NCBI RefSeq assembly: GCF_014649695.1
Contig: NZ_BMTN01000015.1
Span: forward strand, 1 to 64,000
Source of the DNA: Streptomyces kurssanovii
Lineage (GTDB): Bacteria; Actinomycetota; Actinomycetes; Streptomycetales; Streptomycetaceae
Length of the DNA: 64,000 bases
Direction: 5' to 3'
Below the pieces are notes generated by a model. It did no database searches, had not been told where the DNA came from, and saw only the letters and a list, made by a program, of their open reading frames with translations. The position numbers and the translations under genes are program-made. Numbering within the stretch: the stretch's first letter is position 1; every line of letters begins with the position of its first letter. Of the stretch, positions 1 through 7,325 are shown piece by piece.

Positions 1-66
1 ATACTGGGATTGAACCAGTGACCTCTTCCGTGTCAGGGAAGCGCTCTCCCGCTGAGCTAATCGCGC
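1..66 (-). tRNA. tRNA-Val (GAC), 3' end cut by window edge
   Basis: Reading the minus strand, the 5' end at 66 starts GCGCGATTAGCTCAG. The anticodon loop CTGACAC between CTTCC and GGAAG gives anticodon GAC (valine). The T arm GGTTCAATCC follows. The last six or so bases of the acceptor stem lie outside the window. It is almost identical to the next tRNA except in the acceptor stem. Confidence 0.93.
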
Positions 67-86
67 TCGGATCCTCGCGGACCCAG

Positions 87-158
87 TGGACGATACTGGG
101 ATTGAACCAGTGACCTCTTCCGTGTCAGGGAAGCGCTCTCCCGCTGAGCTAATCGTCC
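87..158 (-). tRNA. tRNA-Val (GAC)
   Basis: Complete 72-nt cloverleaf on the minus strand. Acceptor GGACGAT pairs with ATCGTCC and the discriminator is A. The anticodon loop CTGACAC carries GAC. No CCA is encoded. It lies 20 nt after the tRNA-Val copy at 1-66 and 1 nt from the tRNA-Cys gene, so the array is almost certainly one transcript processed into single tRNAs. Confidence 0.97.
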
Positions 159-159
159 T

Positions 160-233
160 TGGAGGTGGAGACGGGATTTGAACCCGTGTAGACGGCTTTG
201 CAGGCCGTTGCCTCGCCTCTCGGCCACTCCACC
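160..233 (-). tRNA. tRNA-Cys (GCA)
   Basis: Minus-strand cloverleaf with acceptor GGTGGAG/CTCCACC and anticodon loop CTGCAAA (GCA). The discriminator is U, as expected for tRNA-Cys. The triplet after the discriminator reads CCA, so this gene encodes its own CCA end (160-162), unlike its neighbours. Without the CCA the body is 163-233. Confidence 0.97.
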
Positions 234-272
234 CGGAGTGCAGGGGGTTCGGGAAGATCCCCCACTTTCTCG

Positions 273-345
273 AGCGGACGACGAGATTCGAACTCGCGAC
301 CCTCACCTTGGCAAGGTGATGCTCTACCAACTGAGCCACGTCCGC
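273..345 (-). tRNA. tRNA-Gly (GCC)
   Basis: Minus-strand cloverleaf of 73 nt. Acceptor GCGGACG/CGTCCGC, anticodon loop TTGCCAA with GCC, T arm GAGTTCGAATCTC, discriminator U. It is the promoter-proximal member of the Gly-Cys-Val-Val array. No CCA is encoded. Confidence 0.97.
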
Positions 346-565
346 TTGTCGTTTCCGTTCCGCTTGCGCGTCCCGGCGACGTGTTGAACTCTAGCGGATT
401 CCTGGGCCAGTACAAAAACGCGTTTGTGCAGCTTGCCGCCGTGTGTTCGCGTCGCAGCAGCTCACCTGCGGCTCACCGGCGACTCCACGGCAGCCGATCG
501 GCAGCTCACCGCCGCCCCTCCGGCGGCCCGCCGGCCGCCCGTCCGCACCCCGTCCTCGCCGGTCA

Positions 566-571
566 TACACT
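566..571 (+). promoter_or_regulatory. -10-like hexamer of pabB (leaderless)
   Basis: TACACT ends 7 nt before the GTG start at 579, with no Shine-Dalgarno sequence in between. This is the spacing expected for a leaderless transcript. No convincing -35 hexamer is visible. Confidence 0.45.
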
Positions 572-578
572 CACAGAC

Positions 579-1628
579 GTGCACGACCTCGCTCCTCTGG
601 CCCGCTTCGGCCCCCTCGTCGCCACCGGCCTCCGGGACGTCACAAGCGACCCCGCAGCCCTCGACTCCACCGGTTTCTGGGCCGTCGTCGCCGACTTCGA
701 GGGCGGTCTCACCTGCGCCCGTTTCGGCGATGTCCGCAGCGAACCGGTTCCCGAGCCCGTCCCGGGCCGCTGGCGGGGACCGGCAGCGGAGGAGTGGACG
801 TCGTCCCTGGACCGGGCCGCCTACACCGCCGGTGTGCGGCGCATCCGCGAGCACATCGCGGCCGGCGAGGTCTACCAGGCCAATCTGTGCCGGGTGCTGT
901 CGGCGCCGCTGCCGGACCCGGCCGCGGCCGATGTCGACGAGTTGACCGCGCTGCTGGCGCGGGGCAACCCGGCGCCGTACGCAGGAACGATCCGGCTGCC
1001 CGCGCACGGCGTGGAGATCGCGACCGCGTCCCCCGAGCTGTATCTGAGCCGCGACGGACGCACGGTCGAGTCCGGCCCCATCAAGGGCACGGGCAGGACG
1101 GCGGACGATCTCCTCGAGAAGGACCACGCGGAGAACGTCATGATCGTGGATCTGGTCCGCAACGACCTGGGCCGGGTCTGCACCACCGGCAGTGTCACCG
1201 TGCCCGCGCTCTGCGCGGTCGAGCCCCACCCCGGCCTCGTGCACCTGGTCTCCACCGTCCGCGGAGAGCTCGCACCCGGAGCGGGCTGGGGCGAGCTGCT
1301 CGCGGCGACCTTCCCGCCGGGCTCCGTCACCGGCGCCCCCAAGTCCAGCGCCCTGAAGATCATCGACGCCCTGGAGACCGCCCCGCGCGGCCCGTACTGC
1401 GGCGGTGTCGGCTGGGTCGACGCCGACCGGCGCACCGCGCAGCTCGCCGTCGGCATACGGACCTTCTGGATCGACCGCGCGGCCGACGTCCTGCGGTTCG
1501 GCACCGGCGCCGGCATCACCTGGGGCTCCGACCCGGAACGTGAATGGGCGGAAACGGAACTGAAGGCATCGCGACTGCTGGCGGTAGCGTCGGGCGCGTA
1601 CGCGGCAATCGGAAGGACAGCTCGATGA
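579..1628 (+). CDS. pabB: aminodeoxychorismate synthase component I / chorismate-binding enzyme
   Basis: A 349-residue chorismate-binding enzyme of the anthranilate/ADC synthase family, expected to convert chorismate to 4-amino-4-deoxychorismate for folate. The core motif PIKGTGRT and the C-terminal FGTGAGITWGSDPEREW segment are present. It lacks a glutaminase domain, so it would need a separate amidotransferase (PabA) or free ammonia. The GTG at 579 is chosen because upstream codons run into the tRNA array and a -10-like TACACT sits 7 nt before it. The stop overlaps the pabC start (ATGA), so the two are translationally coupled. Confidence 0.88.
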   Translation: MHDLAPLARFGPLVATGLRDVTSDPAALDSTGFWAVVADFEGGLTCARFGDVRSEPVPEPVPGRWRGPAAEEWTSSLDRAAYTAGVRRIREHIAAGEVYQANLCRVLSAPLPDPAAADVDELTALLARGNPAPYAGTIRLPAHGVEIATASPELYLSRDGRTVESGPIKGTGRTADDLLEKDHAENVMIVDLVRNDLGRVCTTGSVTVPALCAVEPHPGLVHLVSTVRGELAPGAGWGELLAATFPPGSVTGAPKSSALKIIDALETAPRGPYCGGVGWVDADRRTAQLAVGIRTFWIDRAADVLRFGTGAGITWGSDPEREWAETELKASRLLAVASGAYAAIGRTAR

Positions 1629-2455
1629 AGGTTTGGGTCAACGGCGCGCTCTCGGAGATCGAGGACGCCCGGGTGTCCGTGCTCGACCACGGCATGACCG
1701 TCGGCGACGGCGTCTTCGAGACCGTCAAGGCGGTCCACGGTCAGCCCTTCGCCCTCACCCGCCACCTGGAACGGCTGGCCCGCTCCGCCGACGGCCTCGG
1801 ACTGCCGGAACCGGACCTCGACGAGGTCCGGCACGCCTGCGCCGCCGTACTGGCCGCGAACCCCATGCCGCTCGGCAGGCTGCGCATCACCTACACCGGC
1901 GGGCTGTCCCCGCTCGGCTCCGACCGGGGGACCGACGGCCCGACCCTGGTCGTCGCGCTCGGTTCGACCACCCGTCGTCCCGACACCACATCGGTGATCA
2001 CCGTCCCCTGGACCCGCAACGAACGCGGCGCACTGACCGGGCTGAAGACCACCTCGTACGCCGAGAACGTCATCGCGCTCGCCCGGGCCCACCAGCAGGG
2101 CGCCTCCGAGGCCCTGTTCGCGAACACCGTCGGGCGGCTCTGCGAAGGCACCGGCTCGAACGTCTTCGTCGTCCTCGACGGTGAACTGCACACCCCGCCC
2201 GTCTCCTCCGGGTGCCTCGCCGGCATCACCCGCGCCCTGACCGTCGAGTGGACGGGCGCCAAGGAGACGGACCTGCCCATGGACGTCCTCGACAGCGCGG
2301 AGGAGATCTTCCTGACGTCCACGCTCCGCGACGTCCAGTCGGTCGCACGCGTCGACGGCCGCGACGTCAGCACCGCTCCGGGGCCCGTGACGACGAAGGC
2401 GATGCGCGTCTTCGAGGAGCGCGCGGCGGCCGACCCCGACCCGAAGTCCGTGTAA
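1625..2455 (+). CDS. pabC: aminodeoxychorismate lyase (class IV PLP aminotransferase fold)
   Basis: A 276-residue fold-type IV PLP enzyme. Family features are the N-terminal VNG, the GDGVFETVK segment, the LKTTSYAENV segment with the likely PLP lysine, and the EGTGSNVF phosphate-binding loop. Its start overlaps the pabB stop, and the pairing with pabB argues for the lyase that releases p-aminobenzoate and pyruvate. A branched-chain or D-amino-acid aminotransferase is the alternative from fold alone. Confidence 0.85.
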   Translation: MKVWVNGALSEIEDARVSVLDHGMTVGDGVFETVKAVHGQPFALTRHLERLARSADGLGLPEPDLDEVRHACAAVLAANPMPLGRLRITYTGGLSPLGSDRGTDGPTLVVALGSTTRRPDTTSVITVPWTRNERGALTGLKTTSYAENVIALARAHQQGASEALFANTVGRLCEGTGSNVFVVLDGELHTPPVSSGCLAGITRALTVEWTGAKETDLPMDVLDSAEEIFLTSTLRDVQSVARVDGRDVSTAPGPVTTKAMRVFEERAAADPDPKSV

Positions 2456-2517
2456 CCGGCCCGGGAGCCGGAGAAAACCTGGTGTCGCGGGGTCGTGGAG
2501 CAGGTAGAAACTCCTCG

Positions 2518-3357
2518 ATGACCACAACCCTGCGGCCCACGGGGCCGATCCAGTACGACGCCGACGGCGCCGCCTCCCGCGGCTACGACGTCTGCGTGAA
2601 CGGCCGGCCCGTCGGGACGGTCGAACTCGCCACGGACACCGGCGGCGGCCGTCCGGTCGGCTCCATAAGGTCGCTGCACATCGACGAGGCCGACCGCAGA
2701 CGGGGCCGCGGCACCGTCGCGGCCCTCGCCGCGGAGGAAGTGCTGCGCGGCTGGGACTGCACCGAGGTCCGCGTGGCCGTCCCGGCCGACGCCGGCCCCG
2801 CCCTGCGCCTGGTCACCGCGCTCGGCTACACCGAACGCGGCCGCAACATGATCAAGGAGACGTCCCGGCCCCTGCCCGTGCTGCCCGAAGGCGTCGAGAG
2901 CCACCCGATGGACGAGGACGAGTTCGGCCGCTGGCTGTCGCACGCCGTACGTCACTTCGCCCAGGACTGGGTCTCACGCGGCGTACCGGAGGACGAGGCA
3001 CTCGCCCGCTCCGAGGCCGTCCACACCCGCCTGCTTCCCGAGGGCCGCGCGACCCCCGGCGCCCACGTCCACCGCCTGCTCGCCGAGGGCACAGCCGTGG
3101 GGCACGTCTGGGTCTCGGAGTGCGAGGTACGCCCCGGCGAGGACGGTGCGTACGTCTTCGACGTCGAGGTGGCGGAGGCCTACCGGGGCAGGGGCCACGG
3201 AAGGGCCCTGATGCTGCTCGCGGAGCGCATCGCGGGGGAGGCCGGCCGGCCGTTGATCGCCCTGCACGTCTTCGAGGGCAACCGCCCCGCGCTCGCGCTC
3301 TACGAGTCCCTCGGCTACCGCACCACCCACCGCAACTTCGTCAAGCGGCTCCTGTAG
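2518..3357 (+). CDS. tandem GNAT-family N-acetyltransferase
   Basis: A 279-residue protein with two GNAT-like halves. The first has HIDEADRRRGRGTVAALA (residues about 55-75). The second has DVEVAEAYRGRGHGRALM (about 215-235) followed by FEGNRPALALYESLGY, the usual acetyl-CoA and C-terminal GNAT signatures. The substrate is unknown. The ATG at 2518 has no clear Shine-Dalgarno sequence. TAGAAA lies 7 nt upstream, so a leaderless start is possible. It is followed by a convergent gene 15 nt away. Confidence 0.85.
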   Translation: MTTTLRPTGPIQYDADGAASRGYDVCVNGRPVGTVELATDTGGGRPVGSIRSLHIDEADRRRGRGTVAALAAEEVLRGWDCTEVRVAVPADAGPALRLVTALGYTERGRNMIKETSRPLPVLPEGVESHPMDEDEFGRWLSHAVRHFAQDWVSRGVPEDEALARSEAVHTRLLPEGRATPGAHVHRLLAEGTAVGHVWVSECEVRPGEDGAYVFDVEVAEAYRGRGHGRALMLLAERIAGEAGRPLIALHVFEGNRPALALYESLGYRTTHRNFVKRLL

Positions 3358-3372
3358 CCGGGCCCGGCCGGG

Positions 3373-3885
3373 TCACTGCCCGGCCAGGAGCCGGTCGGCG
3401 ATCTCCTCGATACGCGCCCGCAGCCCCTCCTGGCTCTTGCCGCCGTCGAGCCGCTCGCCGCCGATGACGTACGTGGGTGTGCCGGTCACCCCGATCGCCT
3501 TGCCCTCGGCCTGGTCGGCGTCGACGATCAGGATGTGCCGGCCGTCGATGAGCGCGGTGTCGAACTCCTCCACGTCCAGGCCCAGTTCGCCGGCGACCTG
3601 AAGGAGGAACGGCTCACCCTTGGCCGCCAGCTCCTCGGCGCGCGCCAGCACGGCCTCCGCGTACGGCCAGGCCTTGCCCTGTGCCATGGCCTCCTCGGCG
3701 GCCTGCGCGGCGGCGAATGAGTGCTTGTGCTTGTCGAGGGGGAAGTGCCGCAGCCGCAGCTCGAGCCGGTCGCCGTAGCGGTCGCGAAGGGCCCGCAGGT
3801 CCTCCAGCGCGGTGCGGCAGTCGGTGCACTGGAGCTCGCACCACACGTCGAGGACGGCGGGGGAGCCGGTCGGGGAGTCACTCAT
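3373..3885 (-). CDS. DsbA/thioredoxin-fold oxidoreductase
   Basis: A 170-residue DsbA-family protein. The N-terminal beta strand VLDVWCELQCTDC holds cysteines including a C-T-D-C pair. The helical insertion (about 60-120) and the VTGTPTYVIGG cis-proline loop near residue 135 complete the fold. No signal peptide is visible, so it is probably cytoplasmic, like FrnE-type proteins. The start at 3885 has GGGAG about 9 nt upstream. The redox partner is unknown. Confidence 0.85.
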   Translation of the reverse strand: MSDSPTGSPAVLDVWCELQCTDCRTALEDLRALRDRYGDRLELRLRHFPLDKHKHSFAAAQAAEEAMAQGKAWPYAEAVLARAEELAAKGEPFLLQVAGELGLDVEEFDTALIDGRHILIVDADQAEGKAIGVTGTPTYVIGGERLDGGKSQEGLRARIEEIADRLLAGQ

Positions 3886-4061
3886 GCGGCCAGTCTCCCA
3901 GCCCGGCGCCCGGCCCCCCAACCGGGACCTGGGGAGGAGAGCGTCCCGGAGATCTCCCCCAGATATGCGCACGCCCGCCTCGCACCGTGGCCCGGACCGG
4001 CCGGGTCGGTGCAGGATGGAGGGGACGCAACCGCTCAAGCCGCCAACGCCTGGAGGACCGG

Positions 4062-4511
4062 ATGCTTGCCGAGACCATTTGTTCCGCGGTGTCCGCGGCG
4101 GGCCTGGGCATCGCCGCGATCACGGCGTACCGCAGGCGCTTCCTGTCCGCGGCACGTATCGCGGCCTACTCGCTGCTGCCGCTCGGCCTCGTCCTCACCG
4201 GGGCGGTCGAGTGGGCCGTAGGCACGGCGTTCAGCCTGACCGCCTGGGTCGGCTTCGGCCTCCTCGGCGCCGCCTGGCTGCTCTTCCTGACGACCAGGGC
4301 GGTGGAGCGCCGGGCGGGCGGCACCCGCAAGGAACGCAAGGCCGCCGCCGCGGCCGCCCGCCGGGAGGCGGCCGAACCGGCCGCCTCCCGGCCCTCGCTC
4401 GGCCGGTCCGCCCCGGCGGCGGACCCGGCCCCGCCGGCCAAACCGAAGGCGTCCCGCGCGGACGACGACTTCAGCGACATCGAGGCGATCCTCAAGAAGC
4501 ACGGCATCTGA
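4062..4511 (+). CDS. small membrane protein, unknown function
   Basis: A 149-residue protein with about three hydrophobic segments in residues 1-80 (ICSAVSAAGLGIAAI, IAAYSLLPLGLVLTGAVEW, AWVGFGLLGAAWLLFL). An Arg/Lys/Ala-rich cytoplasmic stretch and a Pro/Ala linker follow. The conserved-looking tail is DDFSDIEAILKKHGI. TGGAGG lies 6 nt before the ATG. Similar Streptomyces proteins are often labelled cellulose synthase, but no glycosyltransferase motif is present. Function unknown. Confidence 0.8.
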   Translation: MLAETICSAVSAAGLGIAAITAYRRRFLSAARIAAYSLLPLGLVLTGAVEWAVGTAFSLTAWVGFGLLGAAWLLFLTTRAVERRAGGTRKERKAAAAAARREAAEPAASRPSLGRSAPAADPAPPAKPKASRADDDFSDIEAILKKHGI

Positions 4512-5107
4512 CCCTCCTCGCGGCCGCCCGCCGGGGCTGCCGCGCCCACCGTGCCCCGCGGCCCACTCCGCCGTGCCCACCGCTGCCGCGGGTTGATGCC
4601 GCCGTATCCACGGCTGCCCCCGGCCGACGCCGCAGCCGTCCGGCACCTTCCGCGGCGGACGCAGTCGTGCCTACGGCTGTCTCCGCGGACGGATGCCGCC
4701 ACGGCTGCCCGCGGCGACGCCGCCGTGCTCACGGCTGGACGTGGCTGACGCCGCGGCCGTCCGCTGCCTTCCGCGGCCGATGCCGCCACCGCTGTCCTGG
4801 CGGACGCCGCCGTGCCCACCGCTGCCGCGGGTTGATGCCGCCGTATCCACGGCTGCCCCCGGCCGACGCCGCAGCCGTCCGGTGCCTTCCGCGGCCGATG
4901 CCGCCACCGCTGTCCTGGCGGACGCCGCCCATGCCCACCGCTGCCCGCGGCCGACGCCGCACGCCCAGCGCCGTCCGCGGCCCACGCCGCCGCGTCCAGT
5001 GCCTTCTTCGGCCGACGGGGCCGGGCCACAGGATGTGATGAACCACCTTTGCCGCAGGGCGTGTTGGACGATCATCCCCGCCCGGGCTACGCCATGATCA
5101 CCCCGAG
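4512..5107. repeat. 596-nt gene-free gap with GC-rich imperfect tandem repeats
   Basis: The core lies at 4568-4929. A 76-nt segment at 4568-4643 recurs exactly at 4807-4882 (offset 239), and a 47-nt segment at 4765-4811 recurs exactly at 4883-4929 (offset 118). The offsets fit a degenerate unit of about 118-120 nt. They are not multiples of three, so the array does not keep a reading frame and long open frames across it are probably not genes. I see no other function. Confidence 0.8.
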
Positions 5108-5260
5108 ATGCTCGATACCTCGCGGGGCCAGGCCCCCGTCCCGACCCAGGAGCCGCGCGGATGTCTTTTCGCGCTCTCCCAGCCGCCCCTGATGATCTTC
5201 CTCGGAGTGATCGGAGTCCTGCTGCTGATGGCGGCCGTGCACGACCTCTTCTGGCTGTGA
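5108..5260 (+). CDS. small single-pass membrane protein (50 aa)
   Basis: A short open frame of 50 residues with a polar N-terminus (MLDTSRGQAPVPTQEPRGC) and one clear transmembrane helix (PLMIFLGVIGVLLLMAAVH) ending FWL. The hydrophobic helix and compact design look like a genuine small membrane protein rather than a shadow frame. The ribosome binding site is weak. It lies between the repeat block and a convergent CGNR gene. No function can be assigned. Confidence 0.6.
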   Translation: MLDTSRGQAPVPTQEPRGCLFALSQPPLMIFLGVIGVLLLMAAVHDLFWL

Positions 5261-5287
5261 GGGACACGGTGGCACACCACGGTCCGC

Positions 5288-5845
5288 TCAGCCCGCGGCC
5301 TCCTTGCGGCGCGCCCGGTAGGCGGCGACGTGCAGTCGGTTGCCGCAAGTGCGGCTGTCGCAGTAGCGGCGCGACCGGTTGCGCGACAGGTCCACGAACG
5401 CGCGCCCGCAGTCCGGCGCCTCGCAGCGCCGCAGCCGCTCCTGCTCGCCCGCGACGACGATGAACGCCAGCGCCATCCCGCAGTCGGCCGCGAGATGGTC
5501 GGCGACCGACGCCCCCGGTGCGAAGTAGTGCACATGCCAGTCGTAGCCGTCGTGGTCCGTCAGCTGCGGGGTCGTGCCCGCCGCCGCCACCAGGCGGTTG
5601 ATGACCTCCGCGGCCGTCCTGCTGTCCGGTGCCGCGAACACCCGGGCGAACAGCGTCCGGATCGACTGCACGGCCTTGATGTCCCGCTGGGTCAGCTCCC
5701 CCACCCCGCTGACCTGGTGGCTGCGCACGAAGTCGTACAGCGCCGCGACGTCCGTCAGCCTGTCGTCCTGCCCGCTCTCCGGTGCGGTGTTCACAAGATC
5801 GACGACGGTGTCGAGGGCGATACGGGTGTCGTGGGGGATCAGCAC
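5288..5845 (-). CDS. ABATE/CGNR zinc-finger domain protein, putative transcription regulator
   Basis: A 185-residue protein with an N-terminal ABATE-type region (LDTVVDLVNT..., residues 1-125) and a C-terminal CGNR zinc finger. The finger cysteines appear in CEAPDCGRAF and RRYCDSRTCGNR, ending in a basic AAYRARRKEAAG tail. CGNR proteins are thought to bind DNA in stress responses; that is family knowledge and not shown here. The GTG at 5845 has GGGAG 8 nt upstream. Confidence 0.85.
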   Translation of the reverse strand: MLIPHDTRIALDTVVDLVNTAPESGQDDRLTDVAALYDFVRSHQVSGVGELTQRDIKAVQSIRTLFARVFAAPDSRTAAEVINRLVAAAGTTPQLTDHDGYDWHVHYFAPGASVADHLAADCGMALAFIVVAGEQERLRRCEAPDCGRAFVDLSRNRSRRYCDSRTCGNRLHVAAYRARRKEAAG

Positions 5846-5990
5846 GAATTCGCTCCCTGGCCGGATGCGGGCCGGTGCCCGCCGAATTGCGCTGACTCTA
5901 GCGGTTCGTGCCGAGAGCGCACCGGCGCCGCCGCCACGGTGGATTCCGCGACGACGGCGCCGGTGTTGTTCCCTATGAGGTTGTCCGCGC

Positions 5991-6019
5991 GGCGCCGTCT
6001 CCCCGAGACGGACGGCGCC
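5991..6019. terminator. hairpin downstream of ssgB
   Basis: GGCGCCGTC (5991-5999) pairs with GACGGCGCC (6011-6019) around an 11-nt loop that can extend the stem. It lies about 30 nt past the ssgB stop. There is no T-run on the ssgB side, which is common for Streptomyces terminators. Confidence 0.55.
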
Positions 6020-6047
6020 GTGCGGTTTTCCGCCGGCCGGACTGGGT

Positions 6048-6461
6048 TCAGCTCTCGGCCAGAATGTGCGACAACTCCGTGTCGAGATCGAAGTGCCGGT
6101 GCTCGGTGCCTGGCGGCACCGCTGCGTCCGTCCGCTTGAGGAACGATTCCAGGGCCCGCGCCGGGGCCTCCAGCAGGGCTTCGCCCTCCGGGGAGCTCAG
6201 CGCGATGCAGACGACGCCCTGGCCATGGCTGCGTGAGGGCCAGACCCGTACGTCGCCCGTGCCGGTGGGCCGGTGCAGGCCCTCGGCGAGAAGGTCGCGG
6301 GCGAAGACCCACTCGACCGTCTCTTCGGCTCCGGTGTGGAAGGTGGCGTGCACGGCATAGGGATCGGCCGTGTCATACCGCAGGCCCGCGGGTACAGGCA
6401 GTGAGGACTCGCTCGATACAACGAGGCGCAGGTGCAGCTCGCAGCTGACCGTGGTGTTCAT
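6048..6461 (-). CDS. ssgB: sporulation-specific cell division protein SsgB
   Basis: A 137-residue SsgA-like protein (SALP), essentially the canonical SsgB: it starts MNTTVSCELHLRLVV and ends DLDTELSHILAES. In Streptomyces SsgB marks future division sites in aerial hyphae and recruits FtsZ, working with SsgA. The ATG at 6461 is chosen because it gives the exact family N-terminus. A longer frame upstream exists but is not conserved-looking. A BldD-box-like sequence lies about 130 nt upstream. The gene is monocistronic. Confidence 0.97.
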   Translation of the reverse strand: MNTTVSCELHLRLVVSSESSLPVPAGLRYDTADPYAVHATFHTGAEETVEWVFARDLLAEGLHRPTGTGDVRVWPSRSHGQGVVCIALSSPEGEALLEAPARALESFLKRTDAAVPPGTEHRHFDLDTELSHILAES

Positions 6462-6592
6462 AAGCGCCAGGGCCTTTCGCTCAGTGTGCGCTCGGGGATT
6501 CGCACGTCGGCGAAATCGACATGCCACCTACGGTGCCGTTGTAAACCCCTCTGACCGTTTTGGGGTCCTTCAGGTCGCTCGTACGGCGGTGC

Positions 6593-6607
6593 ATTACTTT
6601 GCGTTAT
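6593..6607. promoter_or_regulatory. candidate BldD box upstream of ssgB
   Basis: ATTACTTTGCGTTAT matches the BldD consensus nTnACnC(A/T)GnGTnAn at all fixed positions but one (T for C). It sits about 132-146 nt upstream of the ssgB start, between divergent genes. ssgB is, as I recall, among reported BldD targets in S. coelicolor. Confidence 0.5.
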
Positions 6608-6638
6608 ACGGCCATTCCGGTGACTGAGTTCGATCCGG

Positions 6639-6644
6639 TACGTT
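6639..6644 (+). promoter_or_regulatory. -10-like hexamer of the PGPGW gene (leaderless)
   Basis: TACGTT ends 7 nt before the ATG at 6652, with no Shine-Dalgarno sequence between. Confidence 0.4.
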
Positions 6645-6651
6645 TGGATTT

Positions 6652-7140
6652 ATGAACGCGCAGAGTGACGAGCGGGACGAGGCCGTCGCGGCGACGACGG
6701 CCGCCCCCGCCACGGGGGACGTGACGGACGGTGCGGCGCGGCCGCTCCCGGAGGCCGCGAAGGAGGAACCGGCGCTCGGTTCGAGGGCGCCGCACTTCAT
6801 CAAACGATCCAGAACACTGCACGTGAGCTGGCAGGTCGGCGTCTTCATCGTCGGCCTGGCCGTCGTCGGCGCGGGTGTGTCCATGCTCGTGCTGCCCGGA
6901 CCCGGCTGGGTCGTGATCTTCGGCGGCATGGCGATCTGGGCGACCGAGTTCGTCTGGGCCCAGCTCGTGCTGCGCTGGACCAAGCGCAAGGTCACGGAGG
7001 CGGCCCAGCGGGCGCTCGACCCGAAGGTCCGGCGGCGCAACATCATTCTCACGACGATCGGTCTCGTCATCATCGCGGCGCTCTGCGGTATCTATCTCTG
7101 GAAGTTCGGGCTCGCCCTGCCGTGGAACATCGACGAGTGA
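6652..7140 (+). CDS. PGPGW (TIGR02611-type) transmembrane protein
   Basis: A 162-residue membrane protein. The first 50 residues are Ala/Thr/Glu-rich and probably disordered. Two hydrophobic stretches follow (WQVGVFIVGLAVVGAGVSML and the LPGPGWVVIFGGMAIWATEF segment with the PGPGW signature), a basic loop RWTKRKVTEAAQRALDP, and a last helix (IILTTIGLVIIAALCGIYLW). Actinobacterial proteins with this signature have no proven function. The start is probably leaderless. Confidence 0.85.
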   Translation: MNAQSDERDEAVAATTAAPATGDVTDGAARPLPEAAKEEPALGSRAPHFIKRSRTLHVSWQVGVFIVGLAVVGAGVSMLVLPGPGWVVIFGGMAIWATEFVWAQLVLRWTKRKVTEAAQRALDPKVRRRNIILTTIGLVIIAALCGIYLWKFGLALPWNIDE

Positions 7141-7194
7141 CCGCCAAGTGGTCTGGGGCACCGGCTGACATGGGGTAATGTTTGCCGTGCGCCC

Positions 7195-7266
7195 GGGCGA
7201 TTAGCTCAGTGGGAGAGCGCTTCGTTCACACCGAAGAGGTCACTGGTTCGAACCCAGTATCGCCCA
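7195..7266 (+). tRNA. tRNA-Val (CAC), copy 1
   Basis: A 72-nt cloverleaf with acceptor GGGCGAT/ATCGCCC, discriminator A, and anticodon loop TTCACAC (CAC) between CTTCG and CGAAG. No CCA is encoded. It is identical to the gene at 10395-10466. Confidence 0.97.
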
Positions 7267-7273
7267 CCCGGAA

Positions 7274-7311
7274 CGGATGCCCCGGAGACTTGACGGTCTC
7301 CGGGGCATCCG
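7274..7311. terminator. tRNA-Val terminator hairpin
   Basis: CGGATGCCCCGGAGAC (7274-7289) pairs perfectly with 7296-7311 around a 6-nt loop. TCGTTTCCCC follows. The position 8 nt after the tRNA fits a rho-independent terminator. It can also serve the convergent membrane-protein gene. Confidence 0.85.
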
Positions 7312-7325
7312 TCGTTTCCCCGCCG

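Noticed and set aside
1-345. tRNA array as an integration site for a mobile element
   Set aside because: No integrase, no partial tRNA copy flanking an island, and neighbouring genes are housekeeping. The truncated first tRNA is only the window edge.
3812-5038. 408-codon plus-strand frame across the 4.6-kb repeats
   Set aside because: It overlaps two real genes out of frame, and the repeat period is not a multiple of three.
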